Counted from the stretch's first letter, positions 16,042-24,452 are shown. The stretch: 64,000 bases of DNA from Laspinema palackyanum D2a (GCA_025370845.1 JAMXFF010000002.1:150342-214341), one strand, 5' to 3'. Notes: a model not told the origin generated them from the sequence alone. Made by a program: numbers and translations.

Positions 16042-16682
16042 TGTCAACTACTATTTTGCAGAATATTCGACACCTTGGTTTTCATAAAGGTTTTGATAAT
16101 TGGAGACAAATCAGAATCGAATTACACAATCTTGAATTACAAGGAGGTTTCAAATCAGTTGGCTATTCATCTTGGCAAGAATTATTTTTGAAGGAATTTG
16201 CTCAAGATTATTTTGTTGAATTACGTTCGGCTGAAATTGAACAACTTTTAAATATTCCAGTTTCAACATATTCAGCATTGGAGTTACAAGTTTTGGCTGC
16301 TTTCAATAATCGACAAATTAAGAAAATTTGGGCAATTGCTCAAAAAAAAGGAGTTTTACCATCTAAGGATTCAGCTAAAGATGTTCAACTTCTAATTGAA
16401 GCTAGTCAAGAATATGTGAAAAGTCTTCAGTCTAAAATAACCAAACTTCAACAAAAACTTAAGAAGTATTCAGAAACTGAAGATGTTATCCCAAAGAATC
16501 CAGTTAAATTAAATTCAACCACTCTTGATTTAAGTAGATTACCTAAAGTGGTTCGTCAACAATTTTATCATTTATTATCTCAATGTTCAGTTGAGGTGGC
16601 AGTTCGTTATGCTCAACAAGAAATGAAGTTTTTGCCTAATCATCAACCTAATCAAAAATATGAATCGACAGCAGTTCATTGA
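16041..16682 (+). CDS. hypothetical protein with coiled coil, 213 aa
   Basis: The start overlaps the preceding stop by one base. Residues about 1-125 look globular and helical (SAEIEQLLNIPVSTYSALEL). Residues about 130-155 form a coiled coil (VKSLQSKITKLQQKLKKYSE). The C-terminal region contains LPKVVRQQFYHLLSQC. Co-transcription with the primase-helicase suggests a replication or partition accessory. No family is recognised. Confidence 0.55.
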   Translation: MSTTILQNIRHLGFHKGFDNWRQIRIELHNLELQGGFKSVGYSSWQELFLKEFAQDYFVELRSAEIEQLLNIPVSTYSALELQVLAAFNNRQIKKIWAIAQKKGVLPSKDSAKDVQLLIEASQEYVKSLQSKITKLQQKLKKYSETEDVIPKNPVKLNSTTLDLSRLPKVVRQQFYHLLSQCSVEVAVRYAQQEMKFLPNHQPNQKYESTAVH

Positions 16683-16884
16683 AAAAATGAGATTTCGTCC
16701 AAACAGTCAAAAAGCCAAAATAATTAGAAAATTACCGGCTCCTTTTTGGAGAGAAATTCAGCTAACTATTAATCCTGAAACTGATAAAATAGTTAGAATT
16801 AGTCCAACTTCAATCAAAGTAAGTTACCAAGCTAAAACTAAAGGATTAGCAATTGAAGTAACTAAGAAATTTACAGGCCGATGA
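16660..16884 (+). CDS. small basic hypothetical protein, 74 aa
   Basis: A basic protein (MNRQQFIEKMRFRPNSQKAK) with predicted strands later (IVRISPTSIKVSYQAK). It overlaps the previous gene by 23 bp and the next by 4 bp (ATGA). The compact overlaps support real coding. Nucleic-acid binding is possible from charge only. Confidence 0.5.
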   Translation: MNRQQFIEKMRFRPNSQKAKIIRKLPAPFWREIQLTINPETDKIVRISPTSIKVSYQAKTKGLAIEVTKKFTGR

Positions 16885-17117
16885 AAAATGCAAGTCTTGA
16901 TATAAATGAGGCAATAGCCCGAATGAATCGGAGAGAGACTTCTCAAGTTCAATGGACAGGAACAGATGGAATAGTAGAGTGGAAATATATCAAAGCATCT
17001 GAAGCCCGAAATTGGGACGGCTCCTCTAACTTAAATTATGATGGAGACCCGAATAAAAAAATATTGCAGCGAAAAGTAACAATTAATGGTCGTTCAACAT
17101 TTTCTAATTGGTGGTAG
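16881..17117 (+). CDS. small hypothetical protein, 78 aa
   Basis: The start overlaps the previous stop (ATGA). The sequence is polar with several Trp (VQWTGTDGIVEWKYIKASEA) and a C-terminal FSNWW. No family is recognised. It belongs to the rightward operon. Confidence 0.5.
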   Translation: MKNASLDINEAIARMNRRETSQVQWTGTDGIVEWKYIKASEARNWDGSSNLNYDGDPNKKILQRKVTINGRSTFSNWW

Positions 17118-17119
17118 TC

Positions 17120-17419
17120 ATGACAACTAAAATAAATAGAGAAAATGTGTCAATGAACTTGACCAATTTTGAATTGAAGGGGTACAAATTCCAAGGGGAA
17201 GTTTATGCTTATCAAGCATTATCAGTTTGTCAAGCAATTAATCAACCTTTATCAAGTTTAAAGGAATGTTTAGTAAGTTGTGTTTCTGGTAAAATAACAT
17301 CACTGGATGAAGATGATGAAATTTTACCAGAAGTAGCACAATATTATGGGTTCACTCAATGGCAAAATGGAAATCAATTAGCTAAACAATTATTAAATGA
17401 ATTAGCTCAATTGACTTAA
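17120..17419 (+). CDS. hypothetical protein, 99 aa
   Basis: The ATG at 17120 (MTTKINRENVSMN) is preceded by GGTGGT; an earlier in-frame start at 17108 is also possible. The body includes FQGEVYAYQALSVCQAINQP and an acidic stretch SLDEDDEILPEVA. It ends the rightward operon, converging with the MazG-like gene by 18 bp. Function is unknown. Confidence 0.5.
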   Translation: MTTKINRENVSMNLTNFELKGYKFQGEVYAYQALSVCQAINQPLSSLKECLVSCVSGKITSLDEDDEILPEVAQYYGFTQWQNGNQLAKQLLNELAQLT

Positions 17420-17812
17420 TCTGATACCCTGAAATTTAGCAATGGCAGCAATATATCTCAAACTTAAAGCTAAATTCTGATGTAAATTATCAGAACTAGC
17501 ATTCATGTCCTGAGCAAGAATTAATAAATGATACCGGCAATCCTCAGCAGGTATCTTCGATTGATAATTATCTAAGGTGGGACCAGAAAGAAGGTCAGTT
17601 TTAATATAAGCGGCTGCATCAAGTATTTCCTCGTAGAGATATTGCTTGGCATCAAACTCGCCAACTTTTACTGGTTGCCCATAAATCTCAATTCCTAACT
17701 CCCGACGTTCTTCCATGTCAGCAATTACGGATTTCCACACATCATCATAATTTGGATTTGATGGATTTGATGGATTTGATGAATTTGATGAATTTGATGG
17801 ATTCGTAGTCAT
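17402..17812 (-). CDS. MazG-like nucleotide pyrophosphohydrolase-type protein
   Basis: 136 residues. The first 20 are a Ser/Asn/Pro repeat encoded by ATTTGATGG-type tandem repeats at about 17755-17805. The core has MEERRELGIEIYGQPV, then LYEEILDAAAYIKTDL, resembling small phage MazG-like all-alpha NTP pyrophosphohydrolases, where the EE..D residues coordinate metal. Its neighbours thyX and dut support a nucleotide-pool role. The fold assignment is by motif only and moderately uncertain. Confidence 0.5.
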   Translation of the reverse strand: MTTNPSNSSNSSNPSNPSNPNYDDVWKSVIADMEERRELGIEIYGQPVKVGEFDAKQYLYEEILDAAAYIKTDLLSGPTLDNYQSKIPAEDCRYHLLILAQDMNASSDNLHQNLALSLRYIAAIAKFQGIRLSQLS

Positions 17813-17852
17813 AAAGATTTACCCAACAACTTCTAAAATTTTAGCAGAAATT

Positions 17853-18113
17853 ATGGACAAGTTTCGAGTAAAATTAATTGCCAAAACTCCCAATCCTCAG
17901 CAAGTAATTTATGCAGCAATGCACCAAGATTATAGTGAAGGATTTGTCTACGATGAAAAAGATGAATGGCCGTCTGAGGAGAAATGTGGAGAAATAATAG
18001 TTAAACGTCTGTTATCCGGTGATAGAGGACACTATGGATGTTTAGAACACGTTGGAATAGTATTGAACTGTCAGCACCCCGCTCTAAAGAGACTGGGCTT
18101 CATGCCTCGTTAA
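17853..18113 (+). pseudogene. thyX: thyX 5' fragment (FAD-dependent thymidylate synthase), interrupted
   Basis: The first 73 codons closely match cyanobacterial ThyX N-termini: RVKLIAKTPNPQQVIYAAMH, then CGEIIVKRLLSGDRGHYGCL, EHVGIVLNCQH. Similarity stops abruptly after NCQH at about 18072, where the IscB element begins, and the frame ends at a TAA at 18111. In intact ThyX the next residues carry the signature motif with catalytic arginine and histidine. That segment appears on neither side of the insertion, so this is not a simple reversible interruption. The 3' part of the gene is at 19793-21085. Confidence 0.85.
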
Positions 18114-18124
18114 TTTAGATATGC

Positions 18125-18300
18125 TGACCCGGCTAAGTCCTTAAAGGACTACGTTTTCTAAGTCATAACACCTACGAATGCCTCGCCAGTTCGTAGCTCT
18201 GTTGTTAGTTGTTAAACAGTTGTACGAGGGGTAAAACAGTGCAACTAGCGCAAAAACTTAGAAAACATTGCCAAGGCGAACGTTACCCTAGAAATAGGAG
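18125..18300 (+). ncRNA. candidate IscB omega-RNA 2
   Basis: The region directly before iscB shares ordered blocks with the region upstream of the first iscB: ACCCGGCTAAGTCC, GGACTACGTTTT, ACACCTACG, GCCAGTTCGTAGCTCTGT, TTAAACAG and AACATTGCCAAGGC. By analogy with characterised IscB loci, the guide would lie at the 5' end. Here that means the left end of the element and possibly flanking thyX sequence. The ends are estimates. Confidence 0.65.
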
Positions 18301-18308
18301 TTTTTTCA

Positions 18309-19766
18309 ATGAATAAAAATGCGGTTTTTGTGCTGGACACAAATAAAAAACCCTGTAATCCAGTGCATCCTGCTGTTGCTAGAAAACTATTAAAGCAAGG
18401 CAAAGCAGCAGTATTTCGCAGATATCCATTTACCATTATTGCGAAAGAGGAATCAAAAGATGAAGTAAAAAAGTTAAGAATTAAGATTGACCCTGGTGCT
18501 AAGACTACTGGTTTAGCAATAGTTTCTGAAACCAACATCGTTTGGTGTGCAGAACTAGAACATCGCGGATTTCAAATCAGAGAGAAACTTAATGACCGTC
18601 GGACATTAAGAAGGTCAAGGCGTAACCGTAAAACTCACTACCGTAAAGCTCGATTTCTTAACAGGAAGCGTCCAAAAGGTTGGTTGCCTCCTTCGTTAAT
18701 GTCCAGAGTTTATAACATCGAGTCCTGGGTTAAAAAGCTATGTCGATTAGCTCCTATTTCTGCTATTAGTCAAGAGCTAGTTAGATTTGATACGCAGAAG
18801 ATGATTAACCCAGAAATCAATGGGGCTGAATATCAAAGAGGCGAATTATTTGGTTATGAAGTTCGGGAGTATTTGTTGGAGAAATTTAACAGGACTTGCG
18901 TTTACTGCAACACCAAAGAAGGGCCTTTTAACCTTGACCATTTCCATCCAAAATCTAAAGGAGGCAGCAATAGAGTTTCTAATTTAGTGCTGAGTTGCGT
19001 TAAGTGCAATCAGAAAAAGGATAATCAGTTACCTACTGATTTCTTAAGTGATAAACCTAAATTGCTGGCAATAATTGAAAAGCAAAGGAAAAACCCTTTA
19101 GCTGACGCTGCTGCTGTTAATGCTACTCGTTGGAAACTTAAAGAGGTTCTCGAATCTACTGGACTAAATGTTGAAGTTGGTTCTGGAGGATTAACTAAGT
19201 TTAATAGAAAACGGTTAGGCATTAGCAAAAGTCATTGGACTGACGCGGCTTGTGTTGGTAAATCTACTCCCAACAACTTAAATATTAAAGGCTACCAACC
19301 TTTGCTAATCAAAGCTATGGGTAGAGGCACTCGTCAGATGGTCAATTCTGATAAATACGGTTTTCCCAGAGGTGCAGCTAAATTAAGACAGAAGTCCTTC
19401 TTTGGTTTCCAGACTGGAGATATGGTTAAAGCAGTAGTTCCCAAAGGTAAATATACTGGTACTCATACTGGTAGAATTGCTGTAAGGAAAAAGGGTAATT
19501 TTAAACTAAAAACATCAACTCAAACCTTTGATGTTAATCATAAATATTGCCAGCATATCCATAAGTCTGATGGTTTTGGATACAGTTTTGGAGAACTGGT
19601 TAAGCAAAAAGTTAAAGTTGTTAAGCCAGTTAATAATCAACCACTTAATCCAACTCAACTCAACCTCTTTAATACTATTGAGTTTTCCACTCAAACAACC
19701 AAAACTAAAACTAAACGCACTCGGAAATTTAAAGGAACTGATGGAGAACAACTAAGTTTATTTTAA
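18309..19766 (+). CDS. iscB: IscB RNA-guided nuclease (RRXRR/HNH), second copy
   Basis: 485 residues, preceded by AGGAG. The PLMP region is VFVLDTNKKPCNPVHPAVAR. RuvC-I is RIKIDPGAKTTGLAIV. The bridge helix is RRTLRRSRRNRKTHYRKARF. HNH has CVYCNTK, NLDHFHPKSKGGSNR, LSCVKCNQKK. RuvC-III-like is SHWTDAACVG. It is clearly homologous to the protein at 4722-6008 but has a C-terminal extension of about 55 residues rich in Thr/Lys. All catalytic motifs are intact. It sits inside the disrupted thyX gene with its own omega-RNA upstream. Confidence 0.92.
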   Translation: MNKNAVFVLDTNKKPCNPVHPAVARKLLKQGKAAVFRRYPFTIIAKEESKDEVKKLRIKIDPGAKTTGLAIVSETNIVWCAELEHRGFQIREKLNDRRTLRRSRRNRKTHYRKARFLNRKRPKGWLPPSLMSRVYNIESWVKKLCRLAPISAISQELVRFDTQKMINPEINGAEYQRGELFGYEVREYLLEKFNRTCVYCNTKEGPFNLDHFHPKSKGGSNRVSNLVLSCVKCNQKKDNQLPTDFLSDKPKLLAIIEKQRKNPLADAAAVNATRWKLKEVLESTGLNVEVGSGGLTKFNRKRLGISKSHWTDAACVGKSTPNNLNIKGYQPLLIKAMGRGTRQMVNSDKYGFPRGAAKLRQKSFFGFQTGDMVKAVVPKGKYTGTHTGRIAVRKKGNFKLKTSTQTFDVNHKYCQHIHKSDGFGYSFGELVKQKVKVVKPVNNQPLNPTQLNLFNTIEFSTQTTKTKTKRTRKFKGTDGEQLSLF

Positions 19767-19792
19767 GACTCACGGCGGTTAAAACCGCTTGA

Positions 19793-21085
19793 GTCGAACT
19801 TCCTCCGCGAGTTAAAACGTCGCGGCTCCCGTTCTCCCATCTTTTTCTTGTGGTTTTTAGTGGGCTTAATCCAGTGTATCGAGTCACTTTAGAAGATGGC
19901 AAAACTATAAAATGTACTCAAAACCATAAAATATTAACCCCTTATGGTTGGCGTATTTTAGCCCAACTTTCAATAGGGTCTGAGGTGATGGTTAATGGTC
20001 AATCATTAGAATCGGCAGATAAAATTTATCAAGATAAAGAATGGCTTAAAACACATTTTGATAAAGGTCTGCGTCCAAAAGATATAGCGGCGATTGCCGG
20101 ATGTTCAACAGAATCTATCAAGAAATGGGCATATCGTCACAATTTATCATGGGACAAATCAGTATGGAACAAAGGGATTCAATACAATATCAATCTTTCA
20201 GATGAAGAAAGAGAACGTCGTCGTCAACATATAGAGGCTGTAACTAAAAGCAGAATTGCTAATGGTTCTATTGCATCAGGTGAAAATCATCCTAGCTGGA
20301 AAGGTTTACCTATAGAAAAAAGAGCTTATAATTGGCTCAAATACCACCGAGGTGAAATCATTGCACAAAAAGGAGGAAAATGTCAAAGTTGTGGGGCATT
20401 AAATAAATTGCATTGTCATCACATAAAACCAATAAGTGATTATCCTGAGTTGGCTTTTGAATTTAGCAATTTTGAGGTTTTGTGTGCGTCTTGCCATGTT
20501 CGGCATCATAAAAAGGGTGTGAAAAATCCTTTATGTGCCCATCCTAAAAAAATTATTGCTATTGAATATGTAGGAGTTGAGCCTACCTATGATTTAGTAA
20601 TGCAAGCCCCAAATCATAATTTTGTGGCAGATGGAATAGTTGTTCATAACTCTGGTAGGTACTCAGGTCGGAGGATTATTGAAGCAGCAAAAGGGCTGAA
20701 AGATATTGAAGAGGTATTTTATTTAAGACCAGTAGATTATTACACAGACAGACAAGGAAAAGCCTATCTATATACTCCAGAACAACGGAAACAAGATTTA
20801 GATTGGTGTATGGAGGCAGCAAAACGTTATCAAGTGTTGATTGAACAAGGTTATTCAGAAGAACAGGCCCGGGGAATTATTCCGTTTGATATCCGTCAAA
20901 ACTTCATTATTTCATTCAATGCCCGAAGTTTTATGCACATACTAGATTTAAGAGCTAAACCTAATGCTCAGTTAGAATGCCAGGAATTTTGCGAGTTGAT
21001 TTGGGTGCATTTTCGGGAATGGGTTCCGGCTATAGCAGCATGGTACAAGAAAAATCGTCTAGGCAAAGGTCGGTTAGCTCCTTAA
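19793..21085 (+). pseudogene. thyX: thyX 3' fragment carrying an HNH intein that lacks its N-terminus
   Basis: The frame is open from 19793. It contains intein block B (YRVTLEDGKTIKCTQNHKIL), an HTH-like segment (LRPKDIAAIAGCSTESIKKW), an HNH homing-endonuclease domain (CQSCGAL, LHCHHIKPISDYPE, CASCHVRHH) and the C-terminal intein end FVADGIVVHN at about 20621-20650. The C-extein starts with Ser at 20651: SGRYSGRRIIEAAK, then EVFYLRPVDYYTDRQGKAYL, through to the end of ThyX. The intein therefore sat before the Ser of the conserved SxRY motif. Its first residue (Cys) and block A are missing, as is the preceding ThyX signature, so neither splicing nor enzyme activity is expected. Confidence 0.8.
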
Positions 21086-21376
21086 AATTTCAGGTCTAAT
21101 AACTGGAGTAATTGCCATTTGAGCAATTCTCATCCCCTTAAGTACCTGAAATGCCTCTTGTCCATGATTGATTAAAATCACCTTGAGTTCTCCTGTGTAC
21201 CCTTCATCAATTGTTCCTGGCGTATTCAAAACTGTAATCCCATATTTATAAGCTAACCCACTTCTGGGTCTAATTTGTGCTTCAGTCAAGGGAGGGAGTT
21301 GAATCGCAATTCCTGTTCCAATCGCTAAATGTTGTCCGGGAGATAGTAAGACTTCTTCGATGGAAGATAAATCCAT
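21074..21376 (-). CDS. dut: dUTPase, short form lacking motifs I and V
   Basis: 100 residues matching trimeric dUTPases. Motif II is [10 protein letters not shown], motif [19 protein letters not shown], motif [15 protein letters not shown]. The usual AAGxDL of motif I is reduced to MDL at the start, and the C-terminal Gly-rich motif V that closes over the substrate is absent. The enzyme removes dUTP and supplies dUMP for thymidylate synthesis, so it pairs functionally with thyX, whose 3' end it overlaps tail to tail. The truncation may reduce activity or mark decay. Confidence 0.8.
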   Translation of the reverse strand: MDLSSIEEVLLSPGQHLAIGTGIAIQLPPLTEAQIRPRSGLAYKYGITVLNTPGTIDEGYTGELKVILINHGQEAFQVLKGMRIAQMAITPVIRPEILRS

Positions 21377-21387
21377 ATTGCAACAGA

Positions 21388-21416
21388 AGGATCCAGTATC
21401 TATGTGACACTGGATC
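21388..21416. other. 9-bp perfect inverted repeat upstream of dut
   Basis: GGATCCAGT and ACTGGATCC flank an 11-base spacer. It lies in the 205-bp stretch between dut and the integrase gene, which otherwise holds nothing recognisable. It could be an operator or a hairpin in the dut leader. Confidence 0.35.
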
Positions 21417-21581
21417 CTTGTCTATCTTGTTTGAAATTAATTATTTCAGCAGGAATTACCGAAATTTATTATGAAACTGAATTAAAAAAGACTGAAGATT
21501 CGGTGAGGGACTCATTTAAAAACTTGGTGAAGCTCAGAAAGATTGTTGTCCCCCAAGAAATAAAAGAACAAGTCTCAGAAT

Positions 21582-22694
21582 TTATCGTTCCTTAGAGAAA
21601 CGCATATTTTCCCAAGCCTGTTGGAAGTGCTTATCCCCAATCCACCGATGGTACAGTTTCGTATGCACATCCAGGGAATGGTCCATCATCCTTGCAGCGA
21701 TCGCCGGGTCAAGTCCAGCAACAGCAGTTCTCACAGCCCAGGCATGACGCAGATTATATGGCGGGAAAGGAACGTTGTAGCGATTGAAAGCCCGAGAAAC
21801 CCGATGACCAAGCGCACTGTTATCGGGACCACTACAGTTGGGTAAGTCAGTTTCCCAAAGTTTCCATTTTTCCCACCATTCAGGCAAACAAGGCCAAACT
21901 TTATGCCGATTATCGTTTTTAGCCCCAGGAAGGACAATTAGAATCCCAGGGGGTTCATGTAAAAGACTGGTGTCGAGATAGAACAATTCATGACTGCGGA
22001 TACCATAAGTGGCTATGATTCCATAAGCCCATTTCCATGCTGGATTAGGGATAAGTTCGCGCCATTCTTCAATAAACTCATCACTGGGTAAATCTCTTTC
22101 CTGAATAGCGGTATAAGGAGAATATTTCCCTTGATAAGGTTTCAGGTCTATCTGTATTCTAGCAAATTTAGCCAGGGACTTCATTGCCATACAGGTTCGT
22201 TTCCGTTTGTGGGAATCTGGTGGAGTTGAACGAACTGCCTCTAAAATCGTTTCTGTACTCAGAGGTTTTTGGCGATCGCTAAACTCTTCCCAGCTTTTGA
22301 GATAGTCTTTAAACGTTGTTTCTGTTTTGGCTGTCCTTGCCTTCCTTGAAAAATAGTCGGATTCAAATTCTTGTAAGAAATCTGCAATCTTTTTAGAATC
22401 AGATGGAGAGAGGGGTTCAGGTTCTAACCATTCAGACCAATCAAATTCTTTACAAGCGATGAGACCACCAACACGGAGGGCTTCAGATTTAGCGCGTTTG
22501 AATCCAGCGGGATTGGCGTAGATGCCTAGGGCCAGATATTGTTGATGAGGTTTGGTTTTGGTGCTGTTGGGTTTTGGGGGAAAGGTCCCGCGTAAACTGA
22601 GGCGATCGCCACGAAGACAAACAACGATGCCGCATTTAGCTGATTTTAGTTCAGCATTTATCTGTGAAAGCAAGTCTGGGATTGACTTTGGCAT
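21582..22694 (-). CDS. tyrosine recombinase (integrase of element 1)
   Basis: 370 residues. The N-terminal arm-binding domain (GIVVCLRGDRLSLRGTFPPK, QYLALGIYANPAGFKRAKSE) is followed by a core-binding region and a catalytic domain. The first catalytic Arg is in IIATYGIRSHELF. The second motif is YNLRHAWAVR, and the His/Tyr pair is in MMDHSLDVHTKLYHRW. Catalytic residues are complete. It lies about 150 bp from the tRNA-Phe-derived repeat at 22844-22887, as expected for a tRNA-targeting integrase next to its attachment site. Confidence 0.9.
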   Translation of the reverse strand: MPKSIPDLLSQINAELKSAKCGIVVCLRGDRLSLRGTFPPKPNSTKTKPHQQYLALGIYANPAGFKRAKSEALRVGGLIACKEFDWSEWLEPEPLSPSDSKKIADFLQEFESDYFSRKARTAKTETTFKDYLKSWEEFSDRQKPLSTETILEAVRSTPPDSHKRKRTCMAMKSLAKFARIQIDLKPYQGKYSPYTAIQERDLPSDEFIEEWRELIPNPAWKWAYGIIATYGIRSHELFYLDTSLLHEPPGILIVLPGAKNDNRHKVWPCLPEWWEKWKLWETDLPNCSGPDNSALGHRVSRAFNRYNVPFPPYNLRHAWAVRTAVAGLDPAIAARMMDHSLDVHTKLYHRWIGDKHFQQAWENMRFSKER

Positions 22695-22800
22695 TGAACT
22701 ACTTCTGAACTAGATTTGAGGGTTACATACTGTAAGTTAACGCTACAACCCGCATTCTGTCGAGTGACGTTAAATGACCCCAAAACCCATCAAAAGTAAA

Positions 22801-22835
22801 AGCGCCGAGCCTGTAAGTGTTACAGAGTCAGCGCT
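22801..22835 (-). terminator. hairpin next to the tRNA-Phe 3'-end copy
   Basis: AGCGC/GCGCT and CTGTAA/TTACAG form a two-part stem. On the minus strand it is followed by TTTTACTTTT, so it could terminate a tRNA-Phe transcript restored by element 1 alone. It sits 9 bp from the attachment-site repeat. Confidence 0.4.
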
Positions 22836-22843
22836 TTAGGGTT

Positions 22844-22887
22844 ATGCCAGGAACGAGACTTGAACTCGTGACACGAGGATTTTCAGT
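22844..22887 (-). other. attachment site (distal copy of tRNA-Phe 3' half)
   Basis: 44 bases identical to 44810-44853, covering the T arm, variable loop and part of the anticodon arm of tRNA-Phe. Beyond it the sequence departs from the tRNA, so it is not a working gene. It marks the left junction of element 2 and very probably the right junction of element 1. Confidence 0.85.
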
Positions 22888-22907
22888 TTTACGAAGAAAC
22901 TCTTTAG

Positions 22908-23351
22908 TTAATTCCCAAAAAAACACACTCCATCTAGGCTAATCCATTGAATTAGGTTTCCCACTAATTCAAGAATCAGAATTACCTGCCCATCCGTTAA
23001 AAAATCAACTCGCATTCTTCCCGAAGAAGAATATAATTCAAAAACCCTAATACTCGTGGGTCTATATCCTTCCGGAAGGGTAGCTATAATCCGACCCGTA
23101 GTAGTGGTTCGCTGGATGAGGCCGCTCAAGAGAATCAATTTATCTATTCGGCGATATCTCGCCAAATAGCTTGAATCAAATTCACCCCAACCTGGTCCAT
23201 ACGCAAAAGTAAAATCACCGCTCATTTTTTGAGCGGCCCCGATCGCCTCAGCCGAAATCGCATCCGTCCCTCCCTGGTGGTGGGTATCTGCGTGGGGGGA
23301 GATTCCTCCGGTTTGCTCTCCGGTTTCAATATTCCAAGATTGAATCCCCAT
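22908..23351 (-). CDS. phage tail-fibre-like / receptor-binding-like protein
   Basis: 147 residues. The segment HADTHHQGGTDAIS is the His/Gly repeat-like motif common before the C-terminal region of phage tail fibres. The C-terminal half (ILLSGLIQRTTTTGRIIATL, PEGYRPTSIRVFELY) resembles the beta-rich tips of many fibre and carbohydrate-binding phage proteins. It is the last gene of the leftward block and lies next to the element end. Among element 2 proteins this gives the best evidence for a virion. Confidence 0.55.
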   Translation of the reverse strand: MGIQSWNIETGEQTGGISPHADTHHQGGTDAISAEAIGAAQKMSGDFTFAYGPGWGEFDSSYLARYRRIDKLILLSGLIQRTTTTGRIIATLPEGYRPTSIRVFELYSSSGRMRVDFLTDGQVILILELVGNLIQWISLDGVCFFGN

Positions 23352-23698
23352 TAAATCCGCACTCGCTCCACCGCTTCAAATTTTCCTGTACTTAATGCTA
23401 CCCAGGCAACATTCAAGGCTTCTCTGGGGCAGTCATCCCCGCTCAATAAAATGCGTTGCTTGGCCGGGATTTCCAGTATTTTATTGGTGGCAGAGGCTGC
23501 ATTAGTTATAGCGGTTCCGGTTGCCAGGTACACGATTTTGTCCGTTTCATTCACTAAAGCAATGGCTATTCTGTTTGGATTAGCCGACATTAAATCAGTC
23601 GCTCCTATTCCCTCTGTGGCCGCATCAACAACAACTGGCAATAAAGTAGTTGCTTGCGCTTCTGGCAATCCACCTATTTGATAAATTCCAAATCCCAT
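23351..23698 (-). CDS. small beta-rich protein, putative virion component
   Basis: 115 residues. It overlaps the start of the tail-fibre-like gene by one base. The core NPNRIAIALVNETDKIVYLA, then EIPAKQRILLS, and AWVALSTGKFEAVE resembles segments of the proteins at 27228-28091 and 28677-29585 (an R-I-x-L strand, a Asn turn, then I-x-L/V strand). A shared beta-sandwich-like domain is inferred. Function is unknown. Confidence 0.55.
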   Translation of the reverse strand: MGFGIYQIGGLPEAQATTLLPVVVDAATEGIGATDLMSANPNRIAIALVNETDKIVYLATGTAITNAASATNKILEIPAKQRILLSGDDCPREALNVAWVALSTGKFEAVERVRI

Positions 23699-23703
23699 AA
23701 TAA

Positions 23704-24090
23704 TTACTCCGGTATCTTAGTGTCATCTTCGTTCCCCGATTCATTCCAGAAAGAGTTCCCATAATCTTCGTGATGGAAATCTTTTTCACGAACCTGATAA
23801 CCCTTGCTTTTGAGATAAGATTCCACGTTGGAAATGCGGGAATCTAGCTCAGTGAATCGCCCGGAAATTTTTTGAAAAATCAAGGAAAGTGAGCCTCTAA
23901 GCCTGATGTTTCTAGTATTTATCTCATTAAATCTCAGATTAATAGAATTAAATCGGTTTATTAAATCGTCTTGCCGAGTATTTACCCATAAAAACGCCCC
24001 CATTATACTCCCGAAAAGTGTAAAAATCCCCAAAAGAATAGCTAAAAGTTTTTCAAGGCTAACCCAGGATATAGTGGCTAAAATTATCAT
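23704..24090 (-). CDS. membrane-anchored coiled-coil protein, 128 aa
   Basis: The N-terminal hydrophobic segment (LLAILLGIFTLFGSIMGAFL) is a probable single membrane span. An amphipathic coiled-coil region follows (DLINRFNSINLRFNEINTRN, ELDSRISNVESYLKSKGY) and then an acidic C-terminus. The architecture resembles small phage membrane proteins such as holin- or spanin-associated factors, but that is analogy. It sits within the leftward block. Confidence 0.5.
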   Translation of the reverse strand: MIILATISWVSLEKLLAILLGIFTLFGSIMGAFLWVNTRQDDLINRFNSINLRFNEINTRNIRLRGSLSLIFQKISGRFTELDSRISNVESYLKSKGYQVREKDFHHEDYGNSFWNESGNEDDTKIPE

Positions 24091-24452
24091 TGTTCATATC
24101 CATATACTTTTATTTTGTATGTGCGATCCATTGATTCCGTGTGGTAGTACCTCCTAAAATTTTTTCTAATTTCAAACCCGAAAAATTCACAATCCGGGGG
24201 AGGGATGATTGTGGGGAAATGTAGCAAAATTTCCCCATAATCAGGAAAAATCATTTGAGATTGAGAGCAGATTTTTAAGCCCCCCCCAATCGGCTGAAAA
24301 ACCTGCCGTACAAGCACTCTGCTGATAATTTTGGGGATGGTGGAGATAGGCTCATACAAGAGGCGGGCCTGACTTTGGTTTGCCAAAGGGGAAAATGTTG
24401 TAGATTGCCAGTAGAGAGAGGTTGGAAAAATCTCTCCAATTATTATCCACAT
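24087..24452 (-). CDS. hypothetical protein, 121 aa
   Basis: It overlaps both neighbours by a few bases (4 bp downstream, 10 bp upstream). It starts MWIIIGEIFPTSLYW and contains proline-rich segments (ICSQSQMIFPDYGEILLHF, PTIIPPPDCEFFGFEI). No family is recognised. Its tight placement in the leftward block supports coding. Confidence 0.5.
   Translation of the reverse strand: MWIIIGEIFPTSLYWQSTTFSPLANQSQARLLYEPISTIPKIISRVLVRQVFQPIGGGLKICSQSQMIFPDYGEILLHFPTIIPPPDCEFFGFEIRKNFRRYYHTESMDRTYKIKVYGYEQ

Larger units (their letters stand above)
18073..19842 (+). mobile_element. IscB-encoding IS200/IS605-like element 2, inserted in thyX
   Basis: The left end is placed where ThyX similarity stops and contains an imperfect hairpin (CCC/GGG and CTC/GAG pairing at about 18077-18098). 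The right end has two hairpins after iscB: GCGGTT/AACCGC at about 19775-19789 and CCGCGA/TCGCGG at about 19804-19826. Between them lie an omega-RNA region and iscB. No transposase is present. The exact right boundary is uncertain by about 15 bp. Confidence 0.65.

Noticed and set aside
17755-17805. CRISPR-like short repeat array
   Set aside because: The units are about 9 bp, contiguous and in frame, encoding a Ser/Asn/Pro tail. There are no spacers.
22844-22887. Possible second tRNA-Phe gene
   Set aside because: Only the 3' half matches. The anticodon stem partner, D arm and acceptor 5' strand are missing, so it is an attachment-site copy.
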